Shown: piece by piece, positions 1 through 11,908 of the stretch | Position numbering within the stretch: position 1 is the stretch's first letter | Layout of the letters: every line of letters begins with the position of its first letter | Assembly (NCBI GenBank): GCA_903813345.2 | Contig: CAIIXF020000009.1 | Span: forward strand, 37,439,759-37,503,758 | Direction: 5' to 3' | From: Owenia fusiformis | Taxonomy: Eukaryota > Annelida > Polychaeta > Sabellida > Oweniidae | DNA length: 64,000 bases | Notes under the pieces: generated by a model | The model's database searches: none | What the model saw: the letters and a program-made list of their open reading frames with translations, nothing else | What the model was told of the DNA's origin: nothing | Program-made: the position numbers and the translations under genes

Positions 1-975
1 AACCCCTGGAATTTGCAGTTGACTGGTTTAGAGCAAGTTACATAAGGTTCGTAAAGACCGTAACTTTTCGTACACCTTGTCAAATATTCCTAAACGATTC
101 CCTGTGGGAATGTTGTATAAGAGGTTTCAAGGAACCCCGGGAACTTGATTTCGACGCTAGTTAATAAGTTACATAGGTTCTTTAAGACAAAAACTCTGCG
201 TGTAACCTTGTGTTAACCTTGTCAAATGTTCCTTAACAATCCCTGGGACAATTTAAACATGGGATGTTCACAAGGCAAATAAATAAAATTAAGGAAAAAG
301 TCAAGTGGACAGATACTTCTTTTCAAAGACTAAAACTCTGCAAAAATACAATTAGATCAAGTCAATTACCTTTACCAACTCGTACACCTAAGTTGGTTTA
401 TCTGCGGCAATATAAATATCCAATTTTAGTGACGATTTAATGTTTAAAATTCCACAAAATGTTTTCCATGTCTGGCCGGCTTGAATTCGAATCATAAAAA
501 GCACAGAAAAAGACAATTCACTTAAATCGTGCTTATTTACTTAAATCAAGCTTAATAAGCCTCACTTTGGATTTTGAAAACAATCCCAGACAACTGCCCT
601 TTCTAAAAAGTTTGTAACGTAACATTAAACATGAAACTGGGCCTAAAACCTTCACATTAAACTCTTATTATGAACAAAATATATATGTTGACATTGATCC
701 TGTAAATAATATTACATGAAAAACACAAGAGAAGTTTATTAACCTAAATATAAATATAGAGTAAAAAATGATTAAACTTAAACCATACTTTAAGAGCATA
801 GCCAAAGTAGTAATACTGACTACCCTTTTACAGAATTTAAATTATTTTATAACTCTTGAAATATTGAGTAAATAAAAACACAATTGATAAAGTGAAGAGC
901 AAAAAGTTAAACAAAGTGACAATCCTTCAAGACAATTCCATTACCATGCTCAAAGTAATCTGAAGGATCGTCACA
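1..975 (-). repeat. 3' LTR (window-truncated)
   Basis: This is the LTR downstream of gag in the element's own orientation. It matches 6526-7500 base for base as far as I could compare, with no length difference. The missing 21 bases should lie immediately left of the window and read TGTCGTATAG at their outer (plus-strand) end. Confidence 0.88.
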
Positions 976-992
976 CTGCTCCCCCTTAAAAA
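976..992 (-). other. Polypurine tract of the LTR element
   Basis: On the minus strand the 17 bases before the 3' LTR read TTTTTAAGGGGGAGCAG and abut TGTGACG. A purine run directly against the 3' LTR is the plus-strand priming site in reverse transcription of LTR elements. Together with gag on the same strand, it fixes the element's orientation. Confidence 0.75.
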
Positions 993-2734
993 CAGTTCGT
1001 CCTCGAACTCTGAAATTATAAAGATGCAAAATCATATATAAACACCATTACCTAAAATAGGCATTTCACACACCATTTACTACAACATAGTACTCAGTAA
1101 AGGTATTGATAAACATATATACACAATAAGGTTCTAATGTATAATCAGTTTACTTCTTAATAAACATAAGTCTAAATCAAATACAATGTTAGTTTACACT
1201 TTTCTCGATTTTTCACCTGAAATACATAACATAAAAAGGGTAGCATAATCTAATAAACAATCACGTTTAATTACGAAAAATGTCTCTAGCAGCATCAGTG
1301 TCTTGTATCTTTCCCTTGTAGGTTATGGTTCTTGTGAATGGTTGAAGTAATATCCATACTGTCTGTACTGTTTATCAAACGTTCTTACCATTACATTCAT
1401 TGATGATACAGTCATTGTCACTGGTTCCCCACTATAATAGGGAAATGTGTTTAGTATTTGGCATGGTCTCTAGTACAATATAAAATTGAGATTGTCAGCC
1501 ATTCTTCGTGTCCTTCCTCAAAATGCAGAGTCATCACAAAGCTGCAGAATCCATTCTTATAAGTATAGGGTACATGTTTCTGTTCATAAGCCTTAATTTT
1601 CAATGTCAATATTAAGAGTGGCTCCCAATATCGTCGATTCATTGGGTACACCAAATAAGTCACTTTAATCGAACAGCAATCATGATAGTGTTCATCTGTT
1701 CAGATTACTTTCATAATAGCATAGTGTACAATGTTCATTAGGTTGAAGGTCATCACTTGGTTCATGCTGGGCTGGAATAAAAGTGTTACAGTCCTGGAAA
1801 TAAGACTGGTTAATCACATAGTACAATTATAAATTTTGAATATCACATGATATGATATGATTTGGCCAAAATAAAGGGTTATCAAACGAAATTGAATCAA
1901 TCAAACGTATCTTCAAGATATATCCTTTCACAATCAGCTTCGGATTGGTAGCATTCAGATAACATCTCATAACATTTGTACTGGGAATGATTCAAATTCA
2001 TTCACCATTGCCCTTTCAAAAAGAACGGTAGTTGAGGTGGGACTCGGGAGTGTGAACCTAATAATGGGGAGTTGTTCACATGAATAACCTAGTCGATAAC
2101 TGGGTGGGCAAGATGGGAGACACCTATCAAAACCTGCCAGAAAACCAGGTATATCACTTAAATAAAGAAAATGGATTGGCCATATCCACGGTGTCACTCA
2201 ATCCCAGTATCTAAGTTGTTATTCATAAAAGTTGAGTCACCTCATTCAGGAGAGTTTCTGGATTCAGTTGTCATATTGCCATTTTCTTACATACTTGATG
2301 GACTAGTTTGTTTCCAAACAGTGTAAATGTTTACAAACATTGGTTGATCAGGCCAATATCTGCAGTGAACACTACTGCTTTGGTAAAGTAAGGCTTTATG
2401 GCAACCAAGGACAACAAACTTGTGTCACCATTGGGGAATTGGCATGCTGTTGTATGCTTTTCAGGGTACAAAGCCCAAAACAGCCAATGATCCCAGGTAA
2501 ACAAAGACACAGTCAAGGAGGGAAATTTTCAACATCGATATGACTAATGTACAAATAAGCATAAGCTTTCTGCGAAAGAAAACATGCTTACATCAGTACA
2601 TTAGCAGCAAGGTTTTACAAGTCAACTATATTTAGTATCAATTGGGTGTAAAGAGGGTGGTTCTGTAAGCCACTTTTGTGAAAGGTGAAGTGCGTCTTTG
2701 TGGCTTGGATATTAGACACACATACCATTATCAT
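993..2734 (-). other. Non-coding interior between gag and 3' LTR
   Basis: In a complete Gypsy element this place would hold protease, reverse transcriptase and integrase. Only short, motif-free reading frames are present. I see no YxDD motif, no protease DSG motif and no HHCC zinc finger on either strand. The region is AT-rich and looks non-coding. Confidence 0.6.
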
Positions 2735-4720
2735 TTAGTGTTCAAGCTGATCTAAACTTCCCTTCAGGGAAGGACAATCAGTTACACGATGATCATTTCC
2801 ACAGTTGAAGCAAGCTTTGACACCAGTAACCCGAGAGTTGGGATGTCTCTTTTCACAGTCAAAGATGGAGTGGTTTCTAGTGTCACATATTTTACAATAT
2901 GAGGCATATTTCTTTGCATTGGACTTTGGATTCTTTGCAAGGGTCTTCATCATAGTCTCAGTCAGATTTTGACTGAGTATCGCCATCTGCTGCTGAACTA
3001 TTTTAGTAATTTCAGCTTCTGAGATGCGATAAGATACTTCTGACTGTCTCGACTGGGTTTGGGTATTATTCAAGTCATACTGTTTTAGTAACTCTTCATC
3101 AGAAGAGTCAGGACTGGGCATTTGTGAACATTGGACAAGAGGATTCAGCGGTGCATTGTTTACTACTCGGATTTTTCCAACTTTATCTTTAGTACCCTGA
3201 TTTAAATCTGGTTCTTGGTCTAATTGCTCTTGCTCTTCATTTTTAAGCAGGGAGTTGAGCAATTGACCTTTGTGAAGGGATTTAGATCTATCTACCTGTA
3301 TACCGGGAATTCGAGTCAATTTGACAGATTGAGACCGCTTAAAAGAAGATCTCTCTATGGGTGGTGGTATTCTATCAGATGAGATCAGCAAAAGGCTCTG
3401 CATAGTCTGCTGTGCCAGTTCATCCCCATACGCTGCTTGGAGCATGCCACCTTCATGAGGTGCCAGTGGCATTGGAGCAAGGGATGGAACCTGGTAGTCG
3501 ACCTGCACATCCTTTACTACTCCCAGTTTGCTAGAATGACCTACCAAATCATAGTTTGGCATTGGCATGGTATAAACATCTTTTCTCTCTTGTTTGACAT
3601 TAGTTGGGGACTTCAGTGTCAAATTACGGGAATGACAGAAATCTGGGATCTTTGGTCTAAATCTGGGAATGTCAGTTATCTTAATTGGGGGAAGTAAGGG
3701 TCTACATGGAGAGGACTGAAATTTGTATGGCCAGCTCTGTGGCTCATTTTTCTGATTCGCAGTTGGTAATAGAGGAGAAGTATGCATTGACTGTTTGCTT
3801 GGGTTTGAATCAGAAAAACTGCCATGACTTGCAGATCTTCCATGAGAAGAAACCTTTGTGGATGTCATTAAACCCTGTCCAGACTTTCTACCAGCTGTAT
3901 GAGTAGATGCACTGGACGGCTTACCAGGGTAAGCATGAGGGGGTGTTTGGACATCTAAGGGTTTTCTAAATTGGAATGTTCCCCTTGTTGACAGTTTATC
4001 CAATGGCTTTTGCAATTCAGAGGACTTAGCAATTTGAGAATCACTTTTCCTTTCATACTTAGGGTGTAAAACTCTTTGATCTTTAGTCCCAAAATCCGTT
4101 TTCAGATAGGGGGCTAAACTGAGGGGTGAAAAAGCTTATTTAGCAGTAGCTCTTGTTCCATAGGCTGGAAGAGGCTTTAAAGGAGGTGTTTTAGATGGCA
4201 TTCCCCCATAAGCACTCATCAAGGTTTCCTTTTCAAGGGACCAAGGTGCACCAGCTATGGGGGGTTCATATGCCCCACCTCTACTACTCACACTTTTTTC
4301 ACCTTTTTTTGAAGATACCAAATTCATGTCACTTTTTGGGTCTTTAGTCTCCTGCTTAACCATTTTAAGCAGGGGATTAAACAACCTACCCTTGGGAAGT
4401 GGTCTAGGCGTATCTTACCGTAATTTAGGAATGCGCGTCAATTTGACAGGCGGAGAAACATTAAAAGATGGTCTCTTTATTGGGGGTGGTGTAGTTGCTG
4501 AGGATTCAAGTGGAAGTGTATTGTCTTGAGCCAATTTCAACTCTTGTTCATTAAGGTGTTGATGGCCCAATACAACTTCAGAATCATCAAACCACCCGGG
4601 GATAATAGTGTCAAAAGTTTCCGCCTGCGATTTGTGGCTAGATAAGGGTCTTTCAGTGGATTCGGACACGTGTAATGGGGTGCGCTTTGCGAGATTAAAG
4701 ATGTCTGACTTTTCCGACAT
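2735..4720 (-). pseudogene. gag-like nucleocapsid gene with two in-frame stops
   Basis: Three open segments (4720-4415, 4384-4136 and 4015-2735) all lie in the same minus-strand frame, interrupted by TAA at 4417-4415 and a second stop at 4138-4136. The N-terminal part begins MSEKSDIFNLAKR. The C-terminal part ends in two zinc knuckles: CKICDTRNHSIFDC (the standard CX2CX4HX4C spacing) and CFNCGNDHRVTDC (one residue short, CX2CX3HX4C). The protein is basic and rich in Pro, Ser and Lys, as expected of a nucleic-acid-binding capsid protein. The motif VKLTRIP occurs twice, each time preceded by PPPI and followed by a LLK-containing stretch, so the frame has an internal duplication, and the first stop falls just after the first VKLTRIP. 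The 426-residue last segment could still be made alone if it has its own start. Gag from another copy may package this RNA. Confidence 0.72.
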
Positions 4721-6504
4721 TGTTAATTACAGTTAATGATCCCGCTTTGAATATTAATGAGTGCAAATTAGCATAAACGTAAGTAATGGCGTAAAACTGG
4801 GCTTGGGTCAATACGTCAAGTATTACATCACACCGCTAGGCCAACATTTCTGTCACGACCCTCGTATGGTAGCGTGGTTTGGGGGTCGCAAACAGAATAC
4901 AATCTAAGAATCAATAGTTTGATTTGATGTTTTCATTATCTTAGTTTCGGGACAAGTTCAAGTAAAAGTTGAAATGTGTATCCCTATTTATTTGAACAAC
5001 ATCCGTGTTCCCAGTATCATACCAAAATGTGATCAAATTGGAATACATTTTGCGATGAAAATTTAGGGATAAATTAGGGATAAATTGAGGGATAAAAGTT
5101 TAGGGATAAATTTAGGGATAAAATTTAGGGATAAATTCTGGGATAAAAATAATTGGGATGAAGTGGGACAATTTCGGGATAACGATTACGGGATAACAAA
5201 ATCTGAATATAGACTAAGTAAGATTTGTCAGTTTTCAATGTAAGTTGTATGTCTCATAAAGGCGAATGGCAACAGACTCCAGATTCTGAATGTGCCCAGT
5301 GTTCAGTTGTATCAAATAAGTATAATGTTAGGGTGTGAGTATAACCAGGTGGAAGTCTTAGCCACTGGGGGCTACAATGGACTTCGAGCTGTATATAAAG
5401 CTCACTGTTCACATTTAAAATGGGAGATTTTGTAAGAATTAAAGTAGGGCTATTTCAAATCAAGAGTCTGTCAAACTCACCAGGGGATAATATTACTTGT
5501 ACACCATTTAAACAAGCAAGTAAGAAAACATTGGAAGTAAATGATGTTTGAGGTAACGACTTGGAACCAGGGTGAATGAAATTCTCACTAATATTCTCAA
5601 TAAGACAAAGGTTAAATAAGAAAGTAAGATCCTGGATTGTACTTTAGCTTTGCACTATTGCATAGTTTCTGGGAAAATATATGTATGACTTATTGTGAGT
5701 GATTGTTATTCAAAGAAGCCCTTAGCAAATATGAGCTAAGATAAAGCTTGTTGCTTGAATGTTAGTATCACTTAAGTCACCTGGAATTTAGTCGGAATCT
5801 ATTTTTAATCCAGAATCTACTTCAGATAAAATGAAAGGGGAATTTTCTAACATATATATAAACAATTGAACACAAGAAGTGATATTCTGTGGATTTTTAT
5901 ATAATGTATAAAAACGACTCTATTTCTATTTACTAATCTACACAAACATTACACAATTCAGTACTGCCGAGATGGTATATCAAGTAAATAATCTCTAAAA
6001 CCAAACATGCACAAAACAGCACAGCTAATGGAAGTTTAGTAAAACAATTTGCAATAAAGCCTAAAATGTGTCTTTTTCCAAAAATGTAACTCAACTGTGC
6101 AATTTTATATAATCCCAGTGGGATTGAAATCAGCTCTCTATACTACTCACATGAAAAGTAGATAATCATTTTGCCACTATCAGACTATGGTACAATTGGC
6201 AAACAAATGGGAAACAGTATTTTAAAAGTATTCTAGTATCTATAATGAATTAGAATGTGGTTAACATAGAATTAGACCAGACATGGAAAACTAGAAGGGG
6301 AGGGGGTGTCTTAAGTCCGAAGATGGGCTTCGAAAAGTACTTCAATGATCAGTTGTTTGATAATGGTCCCATAAGCCTGTTATTTCACCTTTAAATTACC
6401 CAGAATTTAACATACAAATATACAAAGGAGTATTTCTAGTGTATCAATAAAATTTACCCTGTGAACAAACTAAATACAGTCCCAAACTGGATGGGGGGGG
6501 GGGA
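4721..6504 (-). other. Long 5' leader of the LTR element
   Basis: This is 1.8 kb between the 5' LTR and gag with no convincing coding frame. It contains the GGGATAAA tandem cluster at 5062-5200. The bases touching the 5' LTR (6491-6504) are a run of 11 G on the plus strand, C on the sense strand. I do not see a TGG-starting tRNA primer-binding site. Confidence 0.55.
5062..5200. repeat. GGGATAAA short tandem cluster
   Basis: About nine copies of (TTTA)GGGATAA spaced 12-18 bp apart, degrading rightward into GGGATAAC and GGGATGAA. They lie in the untranslated leader of the LTR element. They could be a packaging or expression signal, or replication slippage; the sequence does not decide. Confidence 0.75.
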
Positions 6505-7500
6505 TGTCGTATAGAGGTGTATATGAACCCCTGGAATTTGCAGTTGACTGGTTTAGAGCAAGTTACATAAGGTTCGTAAAGACCGTAACTTTTCGTACAC
6601 CTTGTCAAATATTCCTAAACGATTCCCTGTGGGAATGTTGTATAAGAGGTTTCAAGGAACCCCGGGAACTTGATTTCGACGCTAGTTAATAAGTTACATA
6701 GGTTCTTTAAGACAAAAACTCTGCGTGTAACCTTGTGTTAACCTTGTCAAATGTTCCTTAACAATCCCTGGGACAATTTAAACATGGGATGTTCACAAGG
6801 CAAATAAATAAAATTAAGGAAAAAGTCAAGTGGACAGATACTTCTTTTCAAAGACTAAAACTCTGCAAAAATACAATTAGATCAAGTCAATTACCTTTAC
6901 CAACTCGTACACCTAAGTTGGTTTATCTGCGGCAATATAAATATCCAATTTTAGTGACGATTTAATGTTTAAAATTCCACAAAATGTTTTCCATGTCTGG
7001 CCGGCTTGAATTCGAATCATAAAAAGCACAGAAAAAGACAATTCACTTAAATCGTGCTTATTTACTTAAATCAAGCTTAATAAGCCTCACTTTGGATTTT
7101 GAAAACAATCCCAGACAACTGCCCTTTCTAAAAAGTTTGTAACGTAACATTAAACATGAAACTGGGCCTAAAACCTTCACATTAAACTCTTATTATGAAC
7201 AAAATATATATGTTGACATTGATCCTGTAAATAATATTACATGAAAAACACAAGAGAAGTTTATTAACCTAAATATAAATATAGAGTAAAAAATGATTAA
7301 ACTTAAACCATACTTTAAGAGCATAGCCAAAGTAGTAATACTGACTACCCTTTTACAGAATTTAAATTATTTTATAACTCTTGAAATATTGAGTAAATAA
7401 AAACACAATTGATAAAGTGAAGAGCAAAAAGTTAAACAAAGTGACAATCCTTCAAGACAATTCCATTACCATGCTCAAAGTAATCTGAAGGATCGTCACA
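6505..7500 (-). repeat. 5' LTR (complete, 996 bp)
   Basis: This is the full LTR. The plus-strand edge is TGTCGTATAG at 6505 and the opposite edge is GATCGTCACA ending at 7500. It should hold the element's minus-strand promoter. The base following 7500 belongs to a different reading frame (tyrosine recombinase), so the insertion edge is sharp. Confidence 0.88.
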
Positions 7501-7501
7501 A

Positions 7502-7831
7502 GAGTATATTACCAGAACTGAACCACTAAGGGGTAGTGTCACACAACTTCTTGTGAGTTATATAAAACCTCATAATGCTATATCAAAGGACACGCTTAGT
7601 CGTTGGATTAAAACTATTCTGAAAAATGCAGGTATCAATACTGACATATTCAAAGCTCACTCAACTAGGTCGGCATCTAGTTCAGCAGCCAAAAAAGGCG
7701 GAGCAAATATTGATTGCATTCTTAAAATTGCAGGATGGAAATCCGATTGTACATTCAGAAAGTTTTATGAGAAACCAATATGTAGTGGTGGTTTAGATGA
7801 TAAATTCCAGGTTGCTGTTTTAAACAGTTAA
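7502..7831 (+). pseudogene. Tyrosine recombinase C-terminal fragment (DIRS/Crypton-like), cut by the LTR element
   Basis: The frame is open from the LTR edge to the TAA at 7829-7831, about 109 residues, with no need of the GTG at 7553. It contains the C-terminal catalytic block of the phage-integrase family: HSTR (the H-x-x-R box), GWKSDCTFRKFY (the W and the nucleophilic Tyr region) and, upstream, the LRG and SRW spacing common in animal DIRS-type and Crypton-type recombinases. The first catalytic Arg would lie further upstream, beyond the insertion. Retrotransposon insertion has disrupted it, and the N-terminal part should lie left of the window. The parent element type (DIRS, Ngaro or Crypton) cannot be settled from this piece. 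Confidence 0.75.
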
Positions 7832-8364
7832 TACGTTTATTTGTGTATCTGATAAATATCAGGAAATATACGTTTTGTTGGGCTCATGATGAATAAATCA
7901 TCATTTTGATTTGTATTAATAAATACTCTATTGTTATAATTGCATTACATCTGAATTTTGTGTCTGATTTTGTAAATATAATTTACAGGGGTTATTCCAC
8001 AAAATTTGACCAAAGTGTCCAGATGGCGAGGTATTAAACGGTCCTTCAGAACGTTCAACCTTGGTTGAACTCAATGTAGGATGCTCTTCAAAAAAACAAA
8101 AGGAGGTAGAAAAATCCGAACGACTCACTTATGGCACACCAGGAACAAAACGAAGCAGAATTTCCGCATCGACGTCTTTTCTGCGTCATTTAGACTATTC
8201 AGAATATAAAACCACGGTGGTTTAGTATCCCCAGGACTGTTGAGGTGCAGTGCAGTTCATGAAGTCAATGTGAGTATCGTTATCGTTCAGTAAAAATTAG
8301 GCTACACGTATTTTTATTTTTTATTGCCCTACGACTCGATTAGATTCGAGATTATTTATTGTGT
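7832..8364. other. Spacer with a near-palindromic dispersed motif
   Basis: No gene is visible. At 8052-8069 the sequence GTTCAACCTTGGTTGAAC is an 8-bp inverted repeat around TT. A related stretch, including the neighbouring TTTAATAC and TTCTGAA blocks, occurs inverted at about 36796-36845, so this is part of a dispersed repeat, possibly the 3' tail of the interrupted recombinase element. Confidence 0.5.
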
Positions 8365-11300
8365 ATGTGTTTATGTAGCTGGGTATGTATGTAGCTTAGT
8401 TGGTATGTAGGTAGGTGGGTATGTAGGGTTGTTGCTAATGAACTGGGTAGGAATGTCTATAGGTAGCTAGCTGGGTATGTATGTAGCTGGGTAGGTAGTT
8501 TTGTAGCTTGGGTAGGTACTAGGTAGGTACATAACTGGGTATGTACGTCGGTAGATGGGTAGGTGGGTTGGTAGTTAGATAGCTGGGTATGTATGTAGCT
8601 GGGTAGGTAGGTATGTAGCTGGGTATGTATGTAGGTAGCTGGGTATGAAGGTAGGTAGCTGGATAGGTACTAGGTAGGTGCATAACTGGGTATGTATGTA
8701 TGTAGGTAGCTGGGTGGGTAGGTAGGTAGATAGTTGGGTAGGTAGGTAGCTGGGTAGGTAGGTAGCTGGGCAGGTAGCTAGGTATGTAGGTAGCTGGGTA
8801 TGTAGGTAGCTGGGTAGGTAGGTATGTAGCTAGGTATGTAGGTAACTGGGTAGGTAGGTAGCTGTGTAAGTAGGTAGCTGGGTAGGTAAGTAGCTGGGTA
8901 GGTAGGTAGTTGGGTACATTGTTAAGTGGATGGGTAGGTAGGTAGCTGGGCAGGTATGTAGCTAGTTATGTATGTAGGTAGCTGGGTATGTATGTAGGTA
9001 GCTGGGTATGTATGTAGGTAGCTGGGTATGTATGTAGGTAACTGGGTATGCATGTAGGTAGCTGGGTATGTAGGTAGGTACTATGTAGGTAGATAGGTAG
9101 GTAGGTTGATAGCTGGGTAGGAAGGAATGTAGAAAGCTGGGTAGGTAGTTATGTAGCTCGGTACATGTAGGTATGTAGCTGGGTAAATAGGTAGCTGGGT
9201 AGGTAGGTAGCTGCGTAGGTAAGTAGCTGTGTAGGTAGGCAGTTGGGTAGGTAGGTTTCTGGGTGGATAGGTAGCTTGTTAGGTCGTGGATAGGTAGCTT
9301 GTTAGGTCGGTAGCTGGGTAGGTATGTATTTAGATACATGGGTAGGTAGGTACATGTATGTAGCTTGGTACATATAGGTATGTAGCTGGGAAAATAGGTA
9401 GCTGTGTAGGTAGGTAGCTGGGTATGTAAGTACCTGGGTAGGTAGTTTGGTAGGTAGGTAGGTTGCTGGGTGGATATGTAGCTGGTTAGGTAGGTAGCTG
9501 TGTATGTAGGTAGCTGGTTAGGTAGGTAGCTGTGTATGTAGGTAGCTGGGTAGGTAAGTGTCTGGGTAGGTATGTAGTTGGGAAGGTAGTTAATTGGGTA
9601 GGTAGGTAGATAGCTGGGTAGGTAGGTATGTAGCTCGGTACTTGTAGGTATGTAGCAAGGAAAATAGATAGCTGGGAAGGTAAGTAGCTGGGTAGTTAGG
9701 TAGGTAGTTGGGTAGGTAGGTAGCTGGGTAGGTAGGTAGCTGGGTAAGTAGGTAATTGGGCAGGTAGGTGGCTGGGTAGGTAGGTAGATTGGTATGTATG
9801 TAGGTAGCTGGGTATGTGGGTAGGTAGCTTGGTATGTAGGTAAGTAGCTGGGTACTCGGTAAGTGTGTAATTGGATATGTATGTAGCTTGGTAGGTAGAT
9901 AGCTGAGTAGGTAGGTGGGTAGGTGGGTAGTAAGCTGTGTAGGTACTAGCTGGGTGCGTAGCTGGGTATGTATGTAGGTAGGTAGGTATCAGGGTAGGTA
10001 GGTATGTATGTATCTGGGTAGGTATGTTAGGTTTGTAGCTGGGTAGGTAGGTAACTGGGTAGGTAGTTAGGTAGCTGAGAAGGTAGGTAGCTGAGTAGGT
10101 ATTTAGGTACGTACCTGATTATGTAGGTTGATGGCTAGATAGGTAGGTAGCTGGGTAGGTACTAGGTAGCTAGGTAGCTGGGTAGGTAGGTAGGTAGTTA
10201 GCTGTGTAGGTAGGTAGCTGGGTAGGACAGGTAGATATGTAGCTGGGTAGGTATGTATATGGGTAGCAGGGAAGGTAGGTATGTAGCTGGATGTAGTTTG
10301 CTGTTCCTGGGTAGCTAGGTAGGTAGGTATGTATAGTAAGCTGGGTGGCTAGGTATATAGGTAGCTGGGGAGGTAGGTACGTATCTGGGAAGGTAGGTTA
10401 CTGGGTAGCTCGGTAGGTATGTAGGTAGATGGGTAGGTAGGTAGAAAAATAGCTGGGTAGGTAGGTAGCTGGGTATGTAGGTACTAGGTAGGTATAAAGC
10501 TTGCTAGGTAGGTAGGTAGTTGGGTAGGTAGGTAGATAGGTTGCTGGGTGGATAGGTAGCTGGTTAGGTAGGTAGCTGTGTATGTAGGTAGCTAGGTAGC
10601 TGGGCAGATAGGTAGCTGTGTATGTAGGTAGCTTGGTAGGTAAGTATCTGGGTAGGTATGTAGTTTGGTAGGTAGGTAACTGGGTAGGTAGGTAGGTTGA
10701 TAGCTGGGTAGGTAGGTATGTCGCTCGGTACATGTAGGTATATAGCAAGGAAAATAGATAGCTGTGAAGGTAAGTAGCTGGGTAGTTAGGTATGTAGTTG
10801 GGTAGGTATGTAGCTGGGTAGGTAGGTAGCTGGGTAAGTAGGTAGCTGGGTAACTAGGTAGTTGGGCAGGTAGGTGACTGGGTACGTAGGTAGGTAGCTG
10901 GGTAGGTAGCTGGGTAGGTGGGTAGTAAGATGTGTAGGTACTAGCTGGGTATGTAGCTGTGTATGTAGCTGGGTATGTAGGTAGGTAGGTAGGTGGGTGG
11001 GTAGGTAGGTAGGTAGGTAGGTAGCAGGATAGGTAGGTAGCAGGGTAGGTAGGTAGGTAGGTAGGTAGGTAGCAGGGTAGGTAGGTAGCAGGGTAGGTAG
11101 GTAGGTAGGTAGCTGGGTAGGTAGGTAGTTAGGTAGCAGGGTAGGTAGGTAGCAGGGTAGGTAGCAGGGTTAGTAGGTAGCAGGGTAGGTAGGTAGCAGG
11201 GTAGGTAGGTAGCAGGGTAGGTATGTATGTATGTATCTGGGTAGGTAGGTATGTATATATCTGGGTAGGTAGGTATGTATGTATCTGGGTAGGTAGGTAT

Positions 11301-11552
11301 GTATGTATCTGGGTAGGTAGGTATGTATGTATCTGGGTATGTATGTTATGTTTGTAGCTGGGTAGGTAGGTAGCTGGGTATGTAGGTAGGTAGATGGGTA
11401 TGTATGTAGCTGGGTAGGTAGGTATATGGGTAGCTGGGGAGGTAGATACGTAGATATGTAGCTTGGTAGGTAGATAGGAAGATGGGTAGGTAGGTACAAA
11501 TGTAGTTCGGTAGCTTGTATGTAGGTAGCTGAGTAGCTGGATAGGTATGTAT
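8365..11552. repeat. TAGG-based minisatellite, about 3.2 kb
   Basis: The array is continuous and built from GTAGGTAGCTGG-type units of 12 and 16 bp, with internal TAGG and TATG tetranucleotide runs. Around 11000-11220 the variant GTAGCAGGG dominates, and around 11230-11340 ATGTATCTGGG repeats, so sub-blocks have been homogenised locally. Long minus-strand open frames here (Tyr-Leu-Pro-Ser/Thr repeats) come from the repeat itself, not from genes. Confidence 0.95.
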
Positions 11553-11908
11553 TAATTGGCCCAAAATTAAAATAAAAAAAGAATGCCCATTTAGGTCAGT
11601 TTGTTGCCAAAATTGGCCACAGAGGGTTTGGATGGGAGCAAAACATTTCATATTTTAACACATAATTATTGACTAAGACTAACCTACTTTAAACTGACTC
11701 ACATGCAATTATAAACAAATTGTTTCCTTATCTGCTGTAATAAAATACACTAACATGTAATTATGAGACATTTTGCACAATCACGAACTGCAATTATTTT
11801 TTATATCTCTTACATAAACATACTAGATATCAAGCTGTACCTGCAATCTACATTTGAATAAGTTCCTTGAAATACAAGTAATTTAAATTATTTTTATTTC
11901 ACAGAATC

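Larger units (their letters stand above)
1..7500 (-). mobile_element. Ty3/Gypsy-like LTR retrotransposon, gag only, minus orientation
   Basis: Positions 1-975 and 6526-7500 are direct repeats of equal length in which I noticed no difference by eye. The complete LTR is 6505-7500 (996 bp); the left copy loses its outermost 21 bases to the window edge. Read on the minus strand the LTR runs from TGTGACGATCC to CTATACGACA, the usual TG...CA ends. The minus strand just before the left LTR reads TTTTTAAGGGGGAGCAG, a good polypurine tract, and upstream of it lies GAGGACGAAC, a motif common before Gypsy 3' LTRs. A gag-like frame with two CCHC zinc knuckles also reads on the minus strand (2735-4720). 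I found no protease, reverse transcriptase, RNase H or integrase in the 5.5 kb interior. The element is therefore non-autonomous (TR-GAG or LARD type) and probably moved by enzymes from elsewhere. Near-identical LTRs imply recent insertion. Confidence 0.85.

Noticed and set aside
4851-4880. TCACGACCCTCGTATGG in the LTR interior, resembling the start of another LTR.
   Set aside because: No second copy or matching partner end was seen in the window.
6504-6689. Small plus-strand frame inside the LTR.
   Set aside because: It lies antisense in the LTR, has no motif and recurs only because the LTR is repeated.
8962-11651. Several minus-strand frames of 100-125 residues rich in Tyr-Leu-Pro-Thr/Ser.
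   Set aside because: They are translations of the TAGG minisatellite; any frame of that unit is open.
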